Origin: AP-15 sp963790875
Lineage (GTDB): Bacteria; Pseudomonadota; Alphaproteobacteria; ATCC43930; CGMCC-115725
Assembly: GCA_963790875.1 (NCBI GenBank)
Contig: CAWBQT010000008.1
Location: forward strand, 1,037,453-1,101,452
Length of the DNA stretch: 64,000 nucleotides
Direction: 5' to 3'
The position numbers and the translations under genes were made by a program. Position 1 is the first letter of the stretch, and every line of letters starts with the position of its first letter. The notes beneath the pieces were generated by a model. That model did no database searches. It was not told the origin of the DNA and worked only from the letters and a program-made list of their open reading frames with translations. Shown piece by piece: positions 8,471-17,689 of the stretch.

Positions 8471-8828
8471 TCCCCGGCGCTTGCGGTTGACCAAACCCCA
8501 ACCGGTACCGATAGTCATGTGTATCGCGGGGGGTTGGCGATCCTCGATTGGAATAAAGAATGCCGCTCTCCGTCGACCGGCGCAAAGGCTAATCTTTGCG
8601 ACTGGGCCGCATGGAGAAACCTGCGGCGGTCCAGGTTGGCTCCGATCGGCGCCCGCCAATCGCGCCTGCCACCCTGCGATCGGTTCGAGCCGATTGGCAC
8701 GGGCGGCTTCCCCGCGGCTGGTGAAGGGGAGGCCGGATTCCGGCCACGACCATATTGCCGCGGCGAACGCTCTGCGCCGCGGCTACACAGGTGCGAAGAG
8801 AAGTGTCTCGTCATCTTTGCCGAGGGTC
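8471..8828. other. Intergenic, no gene recognised
   Basis: 358 bp between divergently read genes. Reading frames here have no family signature or ribosome site. It probably carries the promoters of both flanking genes, but no convincing -35/-10 pair is visible. Confidence 0.5.
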
Positions 8829-9192
8829 TTGACCTACAACGAATTCGATGCATTTTGCCGATCGCTCCCCGCCACCGCCTATGTGGTCCCAGTGGGGCGG
8901 ATCGCTCGTCTGGAAAGTCGGCGGCAAGGTGTTCGCGATCGGCGGTTGGCATGAGGACGAGCCGAGCTTCACTTTCAAGGTCAGCGATATTTCATACGAG
9001 ATGCTCAAGGACCAGCCAGGCTTGCGCCCCGCGCCCTACCTTGCCTCGCGCGGCATGAAGTGGCTCCAGCATTTCGCAAAGCCCGGGCTGTCCGACCGCG
9101 AACTGCGGGACTATATCCGCCAGTCGTACGCCATCGTTTCTCAGGGTCTGTCGAAGAAGAAACAGATCGAGCTGGGCCTCGGCAAGCCGTAA
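8829..9192 (+). pseudogene. MmcQ/YjbR-family DNA-binding protein, split by a 1-base insertion
   Basis: The protein begins at a TTG (8829) with LTYNEFDAFCRSLPATAYVV, then must shift by one base to continue QWGGSLVWKVGGKVFAIGGW and on to the stop at 9192. Removing one C from the run at 8888-8890 restores a single frame of about 120 residues, the normal length for this family of small proteins with a double-wing fold. As it stands the frame is broken. Either the gene is a fresh pseudogene or the base is a sequencing error. An internal ATG at 8848 could still make a 114-residue product lacking the first helix. Confidence 0.8.
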
Positions 9193-9269
9193 CGGCATCT
9201 TCGCTGCGAAGACAGCAGATTTTCGAACGACAACGGGTTGGCGGAGCTGCCAGACGAGCATCGGAAATT

Positions 9270-9322
9270 TGGAACGGGCACAAGGGGATATGAATCCCCG
9301 ACCCGAACCTTGGCAAGATGCC
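9270..9322 (-). pseudogene. Possible 3' half of tRNA-Gly (GCC)
   Basis: On the minus strand the sequence runs CTTGCCAAGGTT (anticodon arm with GCC), then GGGTC, a T-arm-like hairpin GGGGATTCATATCCCC, and ends in CCCGTTCCA. This order and spacing match the 3' half of a bacterial tRNA-Gly(GCC), including an encoded CCA. No D-arm or 5' acceptor strand precedes it, and the T stem is imperfect. A lone tRNA 3' half is the typical scar of a tRNA-targeting integrase. A chance resemblance cannot be excluded. Confidence 0.4.
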
Positions 9323-9660
9323 GGAAACACCTGATCGGCGGCAACGGCGCATTCAATTTGGTGGCCTATGCCAAACTCGCTCGCGTCACGCTGAGTTCAA
9401 GCTTACCCTCGACTTCATGTTCGTCTACAATGTCGGTCGCGCCATCGGCGCCGAGCAGCCGGAGGGGTTCGCCTACTTCGCGCTCGAATTTTTCGAGCGC
9501 CGCGATCTCTTCCTCGTCAGCCGCGAAAGCGGTATGGTTTTTCCCTAGCGAAATCCCAGCTGTCGCATCCTGCAGCTGCTCCGCCGGTGACGCGGTTGGA
9601 GTATCGTCGCCCCGAGCTGGCAACAAGGCCGCGCTAAGCATCAACAACGGGATACGATGA
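9323..9660. other. Unassigned region
   Basis: 338 bp before the UBP zinc-finger gene. A plus-strand frame (9417-9548, starting MFVYNVGRAIGAEQ) has coding-like third-base GC but only 43 codons. A minus-strand frame across the same DNA contains a hydrophobic start and an acidic body but weaker codon use. Neither resembles a known family. Confidence 0.4.
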
Positions 9661-9969
9661 ATGTCCAACGAATGCATCCACGCCGACACCGTTCGCGATG
9701 TGACCCCGAGCGCGCTCGGCTGTGAGGAATGCCTAAAGATCGGTTCGCAATGGGTCCATCTGCGCTTATGCCGAACCTGCGGCCATGTCGGCTGTTGCGA
9801 CAACTCGCCGAACCGCCACGCCACCCAGCACTTTCACAAGACGCGCCATCCGATCATCGAAGGCTATGACCCACCCGAAGGCTGGGGGTGGTGTTACGTG
9901 GACGAGATCATGCTCGACCTCAGTGATCGCGCCACACCGCACAACGGACCTATCCCGCGATACTACTAA
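9661..9969 (+). CDS. UBP-type zinc finger protein
   Basis: 102-residue stand-alone zinc finger of the ubiquitin-protease (ZnF-UBP) type. Zinc ligands are visible as C5-x2-H, CEECLKIG, the CRTCGHVGCCD knuckle and the histidines of NRHATQHFHKTRHP. Bacterial versions bind C-terminal peptides or nucleotides, but the role is unproven. It begins at an ATG directly after a GATACGATGA leader and stands alone between unrelated genes. Confidence 0.88.
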   Translation: MSNECIHADTVRDVTPSALGCEECLKIGSQWVHLRLCRTCGHVGCCDNSPNRHATQHFHKTRHPIIEGYDPPEGWGWCYVDEIMLDLSDRATPHNGPIPRYY

Positions 9970-10176
9970 AGCAGTGGTGCCGCTGTCGCGGGGCAGCTGT
10001 CGGATCAGGCGGGCGATCGAGGCGCTTTAGGCACCGTCCCGTGGAGAGCCGAATTGAGGTTGGCGCCCACGAAGCCGGTCGCTCTGCCTCTGCGAAGCAT
10101 TTCGGCGACGCGGGCGAAAGCACGACGTCTCGTGCGGCTTTGTCCGACGCCACAAAGGAACGCAACGTCGGCGCGC

Positions 10177-10618
10177 TTAGCGTCCCTCTCCAAGCGGTCG
10201 ATCCTCGGGCGACCCGTAACCGCTCAACCCCTTCTCGGAGAGGAAACCCGATGTCGCTCCCGGCACGCTGACCGGCACGCGTTCCATCTGGTGAGTCGGG
10301 AACACGAACAGCACGCGTGCCGGTTCCCGATAGCGATTGAGAAAGCCATGCGCCATCCCGGCCGGAGCAGCACCTATGGCCGGGTCCGATTGTCATTCGC
10401 TCGCGGCCGAGGATCGCGTCCAGCAACCCTTCCTGCACGATTACCGCCACTTCCGTGTGTGGATTGACGCATCGCGGTATTCGTGCATCGGGGGCCACGG
10501 TCACTTCTTCGATGTGCAGAGATTGGCTCCCGTGATCCTTGCCGACCAGGACCCAGGTCGCCAATCCCGGAGCGGCCCCGGCTCTTTTGCTCAATTCCTG
10601 CTTACTGATGATCGGCAC
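10177..10618 (-). pseudogene. Cupin-domain protein, frameshifted
   Basis: Begins at a GTG (10618) with GAGGGA five bases upstream and reads VPIISKQELSKRAG and on through the cupin strand VNPHTEVAVIVQEG to MTIGPGH. The frame then has to shift by one base near 10372-10380 to continue APAGMAHGFLNRYREPARVL and FPTHQMERVPVSVPG to a TAA at 10177. Read as one protein it is about 147 residues, a typical single-domain cupin. The histidines of both cupin motifs are present across the two frames, so the loss appears recent or is a sequence error. Confidence 0.75.
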
Positions 10619-10843
10619 CGCTATTCCCTCGGCGGAGAACTTCCAATGTGGGGCCCGAATTAAGTTTGCCAAAGGGCCGGAGAAACCCCAAAGCCGGGGT
10701 TCCTCCGACGCTGCTTACGACCCCAGTTACCTGTTCACCATGTCATAGCTGCGGAGGAACTTCCCGGGCGTGGCTTGCGTGCATTGGCTCTCCTCGAAGG
10801 TAATCGCCCCGTTGACGATCGTATATCGGATGCCTCTTGCCTT

Positions 10844-12547
10844 CTAAATCAAGCGCCGCTCGCCCCCCGGGAAGTCCGTAGCATAAACCGGGTTGTCATA
10901 CAAAAAGCCCAGCTTCTCCTGATCGTAGACGATCATGTCGGCGGCGTAACCCTCCCGGAGGATACCCCTGTCGGTGAAGCCTGCGATCCAGGCCGGCAAG
11001 CCGCTGATCTTGTAGTGGGCCTTTTCCAGGCTCATGACCTGGCGGTCCCGGGTCCAAGTCGCCAGCAGGTGAACGGGCCAGGTGCCGAGCGTCAGATAGC
11101 GGACATGCGCGCCGCCGTCCGAGACGCAAGGGTGGATGTAGGGATGATTGAGAATCTCGGCCACCGCGCGCGGATCTGTGCCGTTGGTCGGATCGGTGGA
11201 GAATTCCGTCCGCAGGTCCTCGTCGAGCGCCAGATCCAGCATCGCATCCATCGGATGTTTCCCGGTCGCTTCGGCCAGCTCGGCGATCGTCATTCCTTCG
11301 TATTGGAAATTCCGCGGGTGCCGGACCTCGACGACGCGCATCTTTGCCCAGTTCGCCGTCACGTCTGCAGTGCCTCCGGTTCCGGCCCAGCTGCCGACAT
11401 CCTGGCGCATGCGATCGCGCACCCCCGGCTTACTCAATTTGGCGATGCGCTCTTCCGGGGTGCCGACAAACGGATCGATCCAGCTCGGCATCGCGTCGAA
11501 GCCGTTATATTCGGCGAGCTCGAAGACCGGCGAGGGTGGGTTCGAAGCCGTCTGGGCGTACATCCATGCCCCTTCGGTGTGCGCTCGGTCGAGAAAGGCG
11601 AGCTGCTCCTTGTAGCGACCCGGAGCCGCTTCACTCTGGCTCACCGCCCCCCATTGCAGCGGGCGCCCGCTTGCCAGGCACATCTCGATCAGAAAATCCT
11701 CCCGGCCCTTTCCGGGGGCGTCACCCTCGACGGGATCCATCTGGATGCTGGAACCCGGTGTCGTCTCGCCACCAAGCAGATCGGGTTCACCGGGCGGCAG
11801 AGGCCGCTCGGCAGCGCCCCGCGTCCAGCCGATGCTGCCGACGCCGAACTCCGACAGCACCTGCGCCAGCGCCAGGTACTCCTCGTTCGACGCCACCTGG
11901 CTGGGGATAAAGCGGCCGTCGTCGGGCCGATTGATCAAGGTTTTCATCGACGACCAACCAAAGGCCCCGGCCGCCATCGCCTCACGCACCAGGGCCTGCA
12001 TCTGGCGGGTTTCCGCTTCTGTGGCATGTACCCGCTCGCGCAATTCGTCGATGCCCATCACATAGAGCCGCAGCGGGTTGAAGGGCACCAAAGCGCCGAC
12101 ATTGACACCCAACGGATGCTTGGCAAGACTATCCATCCATTGGGGAAAGGTTTCCCAGTCCCAACGCAAACCCTGCTCCATGGACCCCAGCGGGACCGCT
12201 TCGATCCGGGTCAAGAGGCGCATTGCGGCCTCTTGATCTTTCGGTTTGCACGGGGCAAAGCCGAAGCCGCACTGCCCAATCGCCACAGAGGTAACCCCGT
12301 GCCAACCCGACATCGTGGCGTAAGGGTCCCAGTTCAGCTGCAAATCGTAATGGTTGTGCAGGTCAATGGCGCCGGGCGCCACGATGCACCCGGTGGCGTC
12401 GACTTCCTTCTGCGCCGTTGCCCTGATCCGGCCGCTGATCATAGCGATCTTTCCCTGTTTGATCGCCACGTCCCCGCGATAGGCCGGGATCCCTCCCGTC
12501 CCATCGACGATCGTGCCGTTCCGGATGATCAGATCGTATTCGGCCAT
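10844..12547 (-). CDS. N-acyl-D-amino-acid deacylase-type amidohydrolase, ended early by an in-frame amber codon
   Basis: 567-residue metal-dependent hydrolase of the D-aminoacylase/dihydroorotase superfamily. H64 and H66 in DLHNHYD bind the metal, and the late SDGGAH motif carries the catalytic Asp. The frame stops at TAG (10844-10846) after PGGERRLI, but the same frame then runs a further 38 codons (KARGIRYTIVNGAITFEE ... GKFLRSYDMVN) to TAA at 10727. That is exactly the C-terminal beta-sandwich strand expected for the family, and a single CAG-to-TAG change explains it. The shortened product lacks the strand that closes the small domain; function is uncertain. The start ATG is preceded by GGAGGAAACGGAA. 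Confidence 0.85.
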   Translation of the reverse strand: MAEYDLIIRNGTIVDGTGGIPAYRGDVAIKQGKIAMISGRIRATAQKEVDATGCIVAPGAIDLHNHYDLQLNWDPYATMSGWHGVTSVAIGQCGFGFAPCKPKDQEAAMRLLTRIEAVPLGSMEQGLRWDWETFPQWMDSLAKHPLGVNVGALVPFNPLRLYVMGIDELRERVHATEAETRQMQALVREAMAAGAFGWSSMKTLINRPDDGRFIPSQVASNEEYLALAQVLSEFGVGSIGWTRGAAERPLPPGEPDLLGGETTPGSSIQMDPVEGDAPGKGREDFLIEMCLASGRPLQWGAVSQSEAAPGRYKEQLAFLDRAHTEGAWMYAQTASNPPSPVFELAEYNGFDAMPSWIDPFVGTPEERIAKLSKPGVRDRMRQDVGSWAGTGGTADVTANWAKMRVVEVRHPRNFQYEGMTIAELAEATGKHPMDAMLDLALDEDLRTEFSTDPTNGTDPRAVAEILNHPYIHPCVSDGGAHVRYLTLGTWPVHLLATWTRDRQVMSLEKAHYKISGLPAWIAGFTDRGILREGYAADMIVYDQEKLGFLYDNPVYATDFPGGERRLI

Positions 12548-12805
12548 TTCCGTTTCCTCCCGCCTTCGCTCCCACCCCACTCTTGGCGATAGTAAGAAGG
12601 AAAATTCCGTGCACCTAGCACTTTCCGCAAGCCGGGCATGCCGGCCGGAACTGCGGCGCCTCGGCGTCGGCGAGGGCGCTTTCGTCAACCTCCTTGATGC
12701 CGAAACGTTGGCAGGCATCGTGCCAGATAACCGATCTCGAGCATCACCCTGATAGTCTGCCCGTTCGCTGCTCCTACAAGATCCTGAATTCAGGAGGTCG
12801 ATCGC

Positions 12806-14506
12806 ATGGCACGGAAAGCACGGATTGCCCATCTGGCCGGACCCAATGCCACCATTCAGAATACCCCTCCGCTCGTTACGTCCAACAAGGCGAGGGCAAA
12901 GCGCAATTTGCCCCTCCTGACGAACCCCGACAACTCGCCGGCGCGGTTCGACGTCTTGCGTCCACAACGCCTCGCGGCACCGGTCAAGGTCTATGTCGAG
13001 CAGTTCAGCGCGCATCCCCTCGAAGCCGACGCGGCAGAGCTCTACGGCCCGCCGGACGGCTACGTCGACAGCACCGGTCGGGTGCGCAAGGAGCGGCAGA
13101 GCGCCAGCGACAAACCGGTCTACGAAGTCGAGCTGCGCCCCGAGGACGGGCTCTATCCTTTGCCCTATATGGCTACGCAAGCCGATGGCGCCGCCTGGGA
13201 CGAGGAATGTGCGTTCCCCGGCGCCCCTGAGGCAAAGGCACGGCAAGGATTCTTTCCGGACGGTTCGCGCAGCTTCGAGGAAATCGACCGGTTGCAGGTC
13301 GGTGAGAGCGGGACCGGCAACCTGATCTCCGCCATGGCCGAAGTCGACTTTTATCGTGTTCTGCCGCCCTCCGGTTACACGAAGGGCCTAGCGGCGGACC
13401 ACAGGACCGATATTGGTGCAGGCAACATCCCGACCGAGAGTCGTGGCGTTGATTTCTTTCCTTACAAGCCCACGCACCTCGCCGCTTCGGCGCCGCGAAA
13501 TGCTTTGGCGCGCGTGACCAACACGGTCCAGCAAATCTTGGCGAGCGGAAAGTATGACGGCGCTATCTGGACCGAGGGCAGCCCGAGGATCGAAGAGACG
13601 ATCTACTGGCTCAATCTCCTGATCGACACCACGCTGCCGGTTTGTGGTAATGCCGCCCAGCGGGCGCATGGCATGATCAGTGGTGACGGCCCGAAGAACA
13701 TCGTCAACTCGGTCGATTACATCGCCTCGCGGGTCTGGTCCGACGAACAAGGCCGCAACCTTGCCGGGGCGGTCTTGATCCAGGAGCAGCGGGTCTTCGC
13801 TGCCCGTACCGTTCAGAAAGCCGACGCCCGCCCCGGCGGCTACGTGGCGACGGGCGGACACGGTGGCATTCTGGGCGCAGCTGGCCATGACGGGCCGCCC
13901 CTGCTTCACTACCTGCCTAGCGCGCGCCACACCTGGCGGTCCGAAGTCAACGTCACGCGGTTGCCGTTCGAGGTGACGGGCGTATGCCGAGACGGCTCGC
14001 GCGTTGCAGCCGTCTCGGTAGCGATCAAGGGGCGGGACGGCCGGCTGCTCGACACGGCGATCCCCAAGGTCGCGTTCGCAAAGGACGCCAGCTACTGGGA
14101 CGACGACGGCGCGCCAGATCCCGAAGCGGAAGTCGACCTGATCGCCATGATCGGCCGCATGCTGAAATCGGCGCCGCTCGCAGGGTTCGTCGTCGAAGGG
14201 TTCACGCCATACGGCAGGACCGCCTCAAATGCCCGGCATCAACTGATGCTGCGGGCGGTATACAGCGGGCTTCCGGTCGTTCGTGTCGGACGGGGCAACA
14301 CCCAAGGTTTCGTCCCGCAGCACGATCCCGCCTTTATCGGCGGCTCGAACCTGACAGCGACAAAGGCGCGGCTGTTGCTGATGGCTTGCTTGATGAAGTT
14401 CGGCAGCTTGCCGCCCGCGGTTGATCCGGATCAGCCAACCTCCGCGGAGAAAGCCGCTATGCGTGAGAGGGTCGCCGCCTACCAGAGGGTCTTCGACACC
14501 CATTGA
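12806..14506 (+). CDS. Asparaginase-like protein with altered catalytic motif
   Basis: 566 residues with an L-asparaginase/glutaminase-like core after a long N-terminal region. The diagnostic stretch is YDGAIWTEGSPRIEETIYWL followed by GNAAQRAHGMISGDGPKNIV, which aligns with the bacterial HGTDTLEET and SADGP blocks, and the C-terminal domain ends with NLTATKARLLLMACLMKFG. The catalytic HGTD has become EGSP, so Thr is replaced by Ser and Asp by Pro; hydrolysis of asparagine by the standard mechanism is doubtful. The protein is also about 230 residues longer than usual. A good ribosome site (AGGAGG) precedes the ATG. It is divergent from the amidohydrolase. Confidence 0.65.
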   Translation: MARKARIAHLAGPNATIQNTPPLVTSNKARAKRNLPLLTNPDNSPARFDVLRPQRLAAPVKVYVEQFSAHPLEADAAELYGPPDGYVDSTGRVRKERQSASDKPVYEVELRPEDGLYPLPYMATQADGAAWDEECAFPGAPEAKARQGFFPDGSRSFEEIDRLQVGESGTGNLISAMAEVDFYRVLPPSGYTKGLAADHRTDIGAGNIPTESRGVDFFPYKPTHLAASAPRNALARVTNTVQQILASGKYDGAIWTEGSPRIEETIYWLNLLIDTTLPVCGNAAQRAHGMISGDGPKNIVNSVDYIASRVWSDEQGRNLAGAVLIQEQRVFAARTVQKADARPGGYVATGGHGGILGAAGHDGPPLLHYLPSARHTWRSEVNVTRLPFEVTGVCRDGSRVAAVSVAIKGRDGRLLDTAIPKVAFAKDASYWDDDGAPDPEAEVDLIAMIGRMLKSAPLAGFVVEGFTPYGRTASNARHQLMLRAVYSGLPVVRVGRGNTQGFVPQHDPAFIGGSNLTATKARLLLMACLMKFGSLPPAVDPDQPTSAEKAAMRERVAAYQRVFDTH

Positions 14507-15009
14507 GGGCCCACAGTCCGCGCGCCATCGCTCAAAGCGCGCTTGCCCCATCCCATCGCGGCCTTCCTCCGATGGACCCGAAGCGCCTCTGGCTGCGGGC
14601 GCTCCCAAAAGTCGTGGAGAACGGTCCGAGGGTCGCGGGATGCCGCCGATATCGACCGCGCGGGTGGAATCCGGTGCCCCGCCTGCCTCGCCTGAATTCG
14701 AGCAACTTTACCGTCATCCTCCGAGGTTGCGGCGAGCGTGCGCGCTTATATAAAAGGGGAGCCTTACGCGAGCCGCCTGGCGGTGACGGAAGAGGGCGAG
14801 AAAATCCTGTTCGGCCGGACGGCGGCGCCGCGGCAGGCCGTCTGGGTGGTGCGGCCCACGGCCTCTCAAGCGCCTCCTATGACAACTTCTGGACACAGTT
14901 CTACCGCCTGCTGGATAAGTAGACTGCGCCGGACCGACCGAGGCTTGTAAGCACATAACCACATTAGCGTCAGCGGCGCGACTGGGAAAATCTTGGACGG
15001 AGGCAGTTC
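14507..15009. other. Intergenic, no gene recognised
   Basis: About 500 bp. Open frames cross it in several phases but none shows a conserved motif. The last 40 bp hold the leader of the next gene, with GGACGGAGGCAGTTC before its ATG. Confidence 0.5.
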
Positions 15010-16413
15010 ATGCCTGAACCTGAACGGTTTGAAGTCCTGATCCTCGGTAGTGGCTTCGGGGGCAAACTGTTGGCTTGGCACATGGCGCAATCAGGGCGGC
15101 GGACGGCAGTTGTCGAGCGCCGGTGGATCGGCGGTTCCTGTCCCAACATCGCCTGCCTGCCCAGCAAGAACGAGATCTGGAGCGCCAGGACAGCGCATCA
15201 GGCGCATCACGCGGCGCAGTTCGGCACGATGATCACCGGTCCGATCACGACCGACATGGCAAAGGTGCGCCAGCGCAAGCGCGACATGGTCGAGCGCGAG
15301 ATCGAACTGCACTTGCACAACTACAGGACAACCGGCGCCGAATTGATCATGGGCAGCGCGCGGTTTGTCGCGCCGAAGACGCTCGAGGTGCGCCTCAATG
15401 ACGGCGGCGCGCGGGTGCTGGCGGGCGACCAGGTTTTTCTGAACCTCGGTACGCACGCCTTGATTCCCGCGGTTCCCGGCCTCGGGGCCGCGCGGCCGCT
15501 GACCCACATCGAGGCGCTCGAACTCGACTATGCACCGTCGCATCTGGTGGTGCTCGGCGGCGGTTATGTCGGCCTCGAACTGGCGCAGGCTTACCGCCGC
15601 TTCGGGAGCCGCGTGACCGTTATCGAGACTGGTGCTCAGCTGATGGCCCGCGAGGATCCGGACGTCGCCGATGAGGTGCACCGAATTTTGCGGGAAGAAG
15701 GCATTCAATTTCTCCTCCAGGTACAAACCCTCAATGTCCAGGGCCGATCTGGCGACGGCGTCAGCCTGACCGTGCGCACCGCTTCCGGTGAGCAAAAAAT
15801 CGAGGGCAGCGACATCCTGGCCGCGGCGGGGCGCGTTCCCAACACTGCCGGGATCGGGCTGGAAGAGACCGGAATCGAGCTAAACGCGCACGGCTATATC
15901 CGCGTCAACGACCGGCTGGAAACGACGGCTGCCGACGTCTGGGCGATCGGGGAATGCGCCGGCAGCCCGCAGTTTACCCACGTCTCGATCGATGACTTTC
16001 GGATCATCCGGGACAATTTGGCCGGTGCCAACCGCAGCACGCTCGGCCGCCTGGTTCCCTATTGCATGTTTACCGAACCGCCGCTCGCTCGCGTCGGACT
16101 GAGCGAACGCGAAGCGCAACAGCAAGGCATCGGTGTGCGCATCGCGCGATTGCCGATGAGCGGCGTGCGGCGGACGGCGACGACCGACGAAACACAGGGC
16201 TTTATGAAGGTCCTTGTTGGGGAGCGTGACGACCGCGTCCTCGGCTTCACGATGATCGGCGCCGAGGCCGGCGAAGTCATGGCGGTCGTGCAAACCGCGA
16301 TGCTGGCCGACCTGCCCTATCCAAAGCTGCGCGACGCGATCCTCGCGCATCCAACGATGGCGGAAGGGCTCGGCGACCTCTTCGCGAAGGTGCCGCCTCG
16401 CTCCGGCCCGTAG
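15010..16413 (+). CDS. FAD-dependent disulfide oxidoreductase, mercuric-reductase-like
   Basis: 467-residue flavoprotein of the glutathione/mercuric reductase family. The FAD loop is LILGSGFGGKLLA (residues 10-22); the redox disulfide is C44-x4-C49 in GGSCPNIACLPSK; the NAD(P) loop is LGGGYVGLELAQ near 182; the second FAD site is ADVWAIGECA. The C-terminal AHPTMAEG holds the His-Glu acid-base pair. No N-terminal heavy-metal domain or C-terminal vicinal Cys pair is present, so mercury reduction is unlikely and a thiol or dihydrolipoyl-type electron transfer is more probable. Confidence 0.9.
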   Translation: MPEPERFEVLILGSGFGGKLLAWHMAQSGRRTAVVERRWIGGSCPNIACLPSKNEIWSARTAHQAHHAAQFGTMITGPITTDMAKVRQRKRDMVEREIELHLHNYRTTGAELIMGSARFVAPKTLEVRLNDGGARVLAGDQVFLNLGTHALIPAVPGLGAARPLTHIEALELDYAPSHLVVLGGGYVGLELAQAYRRFGSRVTVIETGAQLMAREDPDVADEVHRILREEGIQFLLQVQTLNVQGRSGDGVSLTVRTASGEQKIEGSDILAAAGRVPNTAGIGLEETGIELNAHGYIRVNDRLETTAADVWAIGECAGSPQFTHVSIDDFRIIRDNLAGANRSTLGRLVPYCMFTEPPLARVGLSEREAQQQGIGVRIARLPMSGVRRTATTDETQGFMKVLVGERDDRVLGFTMIGAEAGEVMAVVQTAMLADLPYPKLRDAILAHPTMAEGLGDLFAKVPPRSGP

Positions 16414-16478
16414 GTCACGTTGGAAACTGCATTGTTGGATGCCGCTACTGGCGCGGCCGAACCCTACGGGAGTTCACG

Positions 16479-17216
16479 ATGACCGGCAAACTCGCCGACA
16501 AGATCGCTGTCGTCACCGGCGGCAGCGCCGGAATTGGCCTCGGGATCGCAAAGCATTTCGCGCAGGAAGGCGCCACGGTTTTCATTACCGGTCGCCGTCA
16601 ATCCGAACTGGAGAAAGCTGTCCTCTCAATCGGCGGTAACGCCACGGCGCTCAGGGGCGACACCACGGACCGCGCCGACCTCGACCATATCTACGCCGCC
16701 ATCGAGGCGCGCGCCGGGCGTATCGACGTGCTGGCGGTCAATGCCGGAGTTTACGAATTCGCCACGCTCGGGGAGATCACCGAGGAGCATTTCGACAAGA
16801 CGTTCAACACGAACGTGCGCGGCCTGTTATTTACGGTGCAGAAGGCGCTGCCGCTCCTGGTCAAGGGCTCCTCGGTGATCCTCACCGGCTCGATGGTGTC
16901 GATCAAGGGCTTCGCCGCCTGCTCGGTGTACAACGCATCAAAGGCCGCGATACGCTCATTCGCGCGCACCTGGATCGTCGACCTCAAGGGGCGGGACATC
17001 CGCATCAACGTGCTGAGCCCGGGATACACCGACACGCCCGGCCTCTCCCAGTTTGTGACGGATGAGGAAAAGGCCGCGATGGCTGCTTCGGTTCCGCTCG
17101 GCCGGCTCGGCGTCCCGGATGATCTGGGCAAGGCGGCGGTGTTCCTCGCTTCCGACGACAGCGCCTATGTCACCGGCATCGAGCTGTTCGTCGATGGCGG
17201 CGCCGGGCAGATCTGA
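16479..17216 (+). CDS. SDR family oxidoreductase
   Basis: 245-residue classical short-chain dehydrogenase. It has cofactor loop TGGSAGIGLGI, the NAG motif, catalytic Ser in ILTGSMVS, and YNASK with the catalytic Tyr and Lys. Arginines in ITGRRQSE after the second strand suggest NADPH preference. Substrate unknown. It begins 65 bp after the flavoprotein on the same strand. The ATG has GGGAG at a good distance. Confidence 0.93.
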   Translation: MTGKLADKIAVVTGGSAGIGLGIAKHFAQEGATVFITGRRQSELEKAVLSIGGNATALRGDTTDRADLDHIYAAIEARAGRIDVLAVNAGVYEFATLGEITEEHFDKTFNTNVRGLLFTVQKALPLLVKGSSVILTGSMVSIKGFAACSVYNASKAAIRSFARTWIVDLKGRDIRINVLSPGYTDTPGLSQFVTDEEKAAMAASVPLGRLGVPDDLGKAAVFLASDDSAYVTGIELFVDGGAGQI

Positions 17217-17383
17217 ACGACGGCTCCAGCCGATGTCCATTGAGGCATCGCCCTATCAGGCCAACAATTACTCGGAATGGCTATCTACGGCCGGCCTCCA
17301 GCCTGTTTCCACGCCTCTGAACGATCGCGAAGAGCTGCGGCAAAGCGGCCTTCTCCAGGTTGTCGACCCGACACAGCTATCGG

Positions 17384-17519
17384 CATGATTCGGAAGTTCG
17401 CCGACAGCGTTCCGATCACACACTTCTACTCGTGGACGCTGCCGCCCGGACTGCCGCCGCGATGGGCGCAAACCCATCTCGAGTTGTTCGCCTCGAGGGT
17501 GATCCCGCCGTTTCGCTGA
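17384..17519 (+). pseudogene. Tail fragment of an LLM-type monooxygenase
   Basis: A short frame reading MIRKFADSVPITHFYSW, TLPPGLPPRWAQTHLELF and ASRVIPPFR before its stop. The ending resembles the C-terminus of luciferase-like monooxygenases (ELFAREVMPAFR type). Nothing of the barrel precedes it. Upstream (17234-17388) is a separate short frame, MSIEASPYQANNYSEWL, which I cannot place. Confidence 0.4.
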
Positions 17520-17689
17520 ACCGGCGACGCCAAGCTGGGCGCATTGATGGATCCGTTCGTCGACCGCCCCGGCTTCCCGGTGCGGGCGATGGTCACCGGG
17601 ACCTCGTCGCCTCGGCTGCCAGACCGGCCAGGGCGCCGTCGAGCCAACGAAGCTGATCGGCCCGATGCTGGCGCGTTTCATGGCAACCG

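Noticed and set aside
9366..9677. Minus-strand frame with a hydrophobic start and an acidic body
   Set aside because: Weak codon bias, overlaps the UBP gene start and the possible tRNA relic; no family match.
10775..12592. Long plus-strand open frame over the amidohydrolase
   Set aside because: Shadow of the minus-strand gene, which has metal-binding motifs and a ribosome site.
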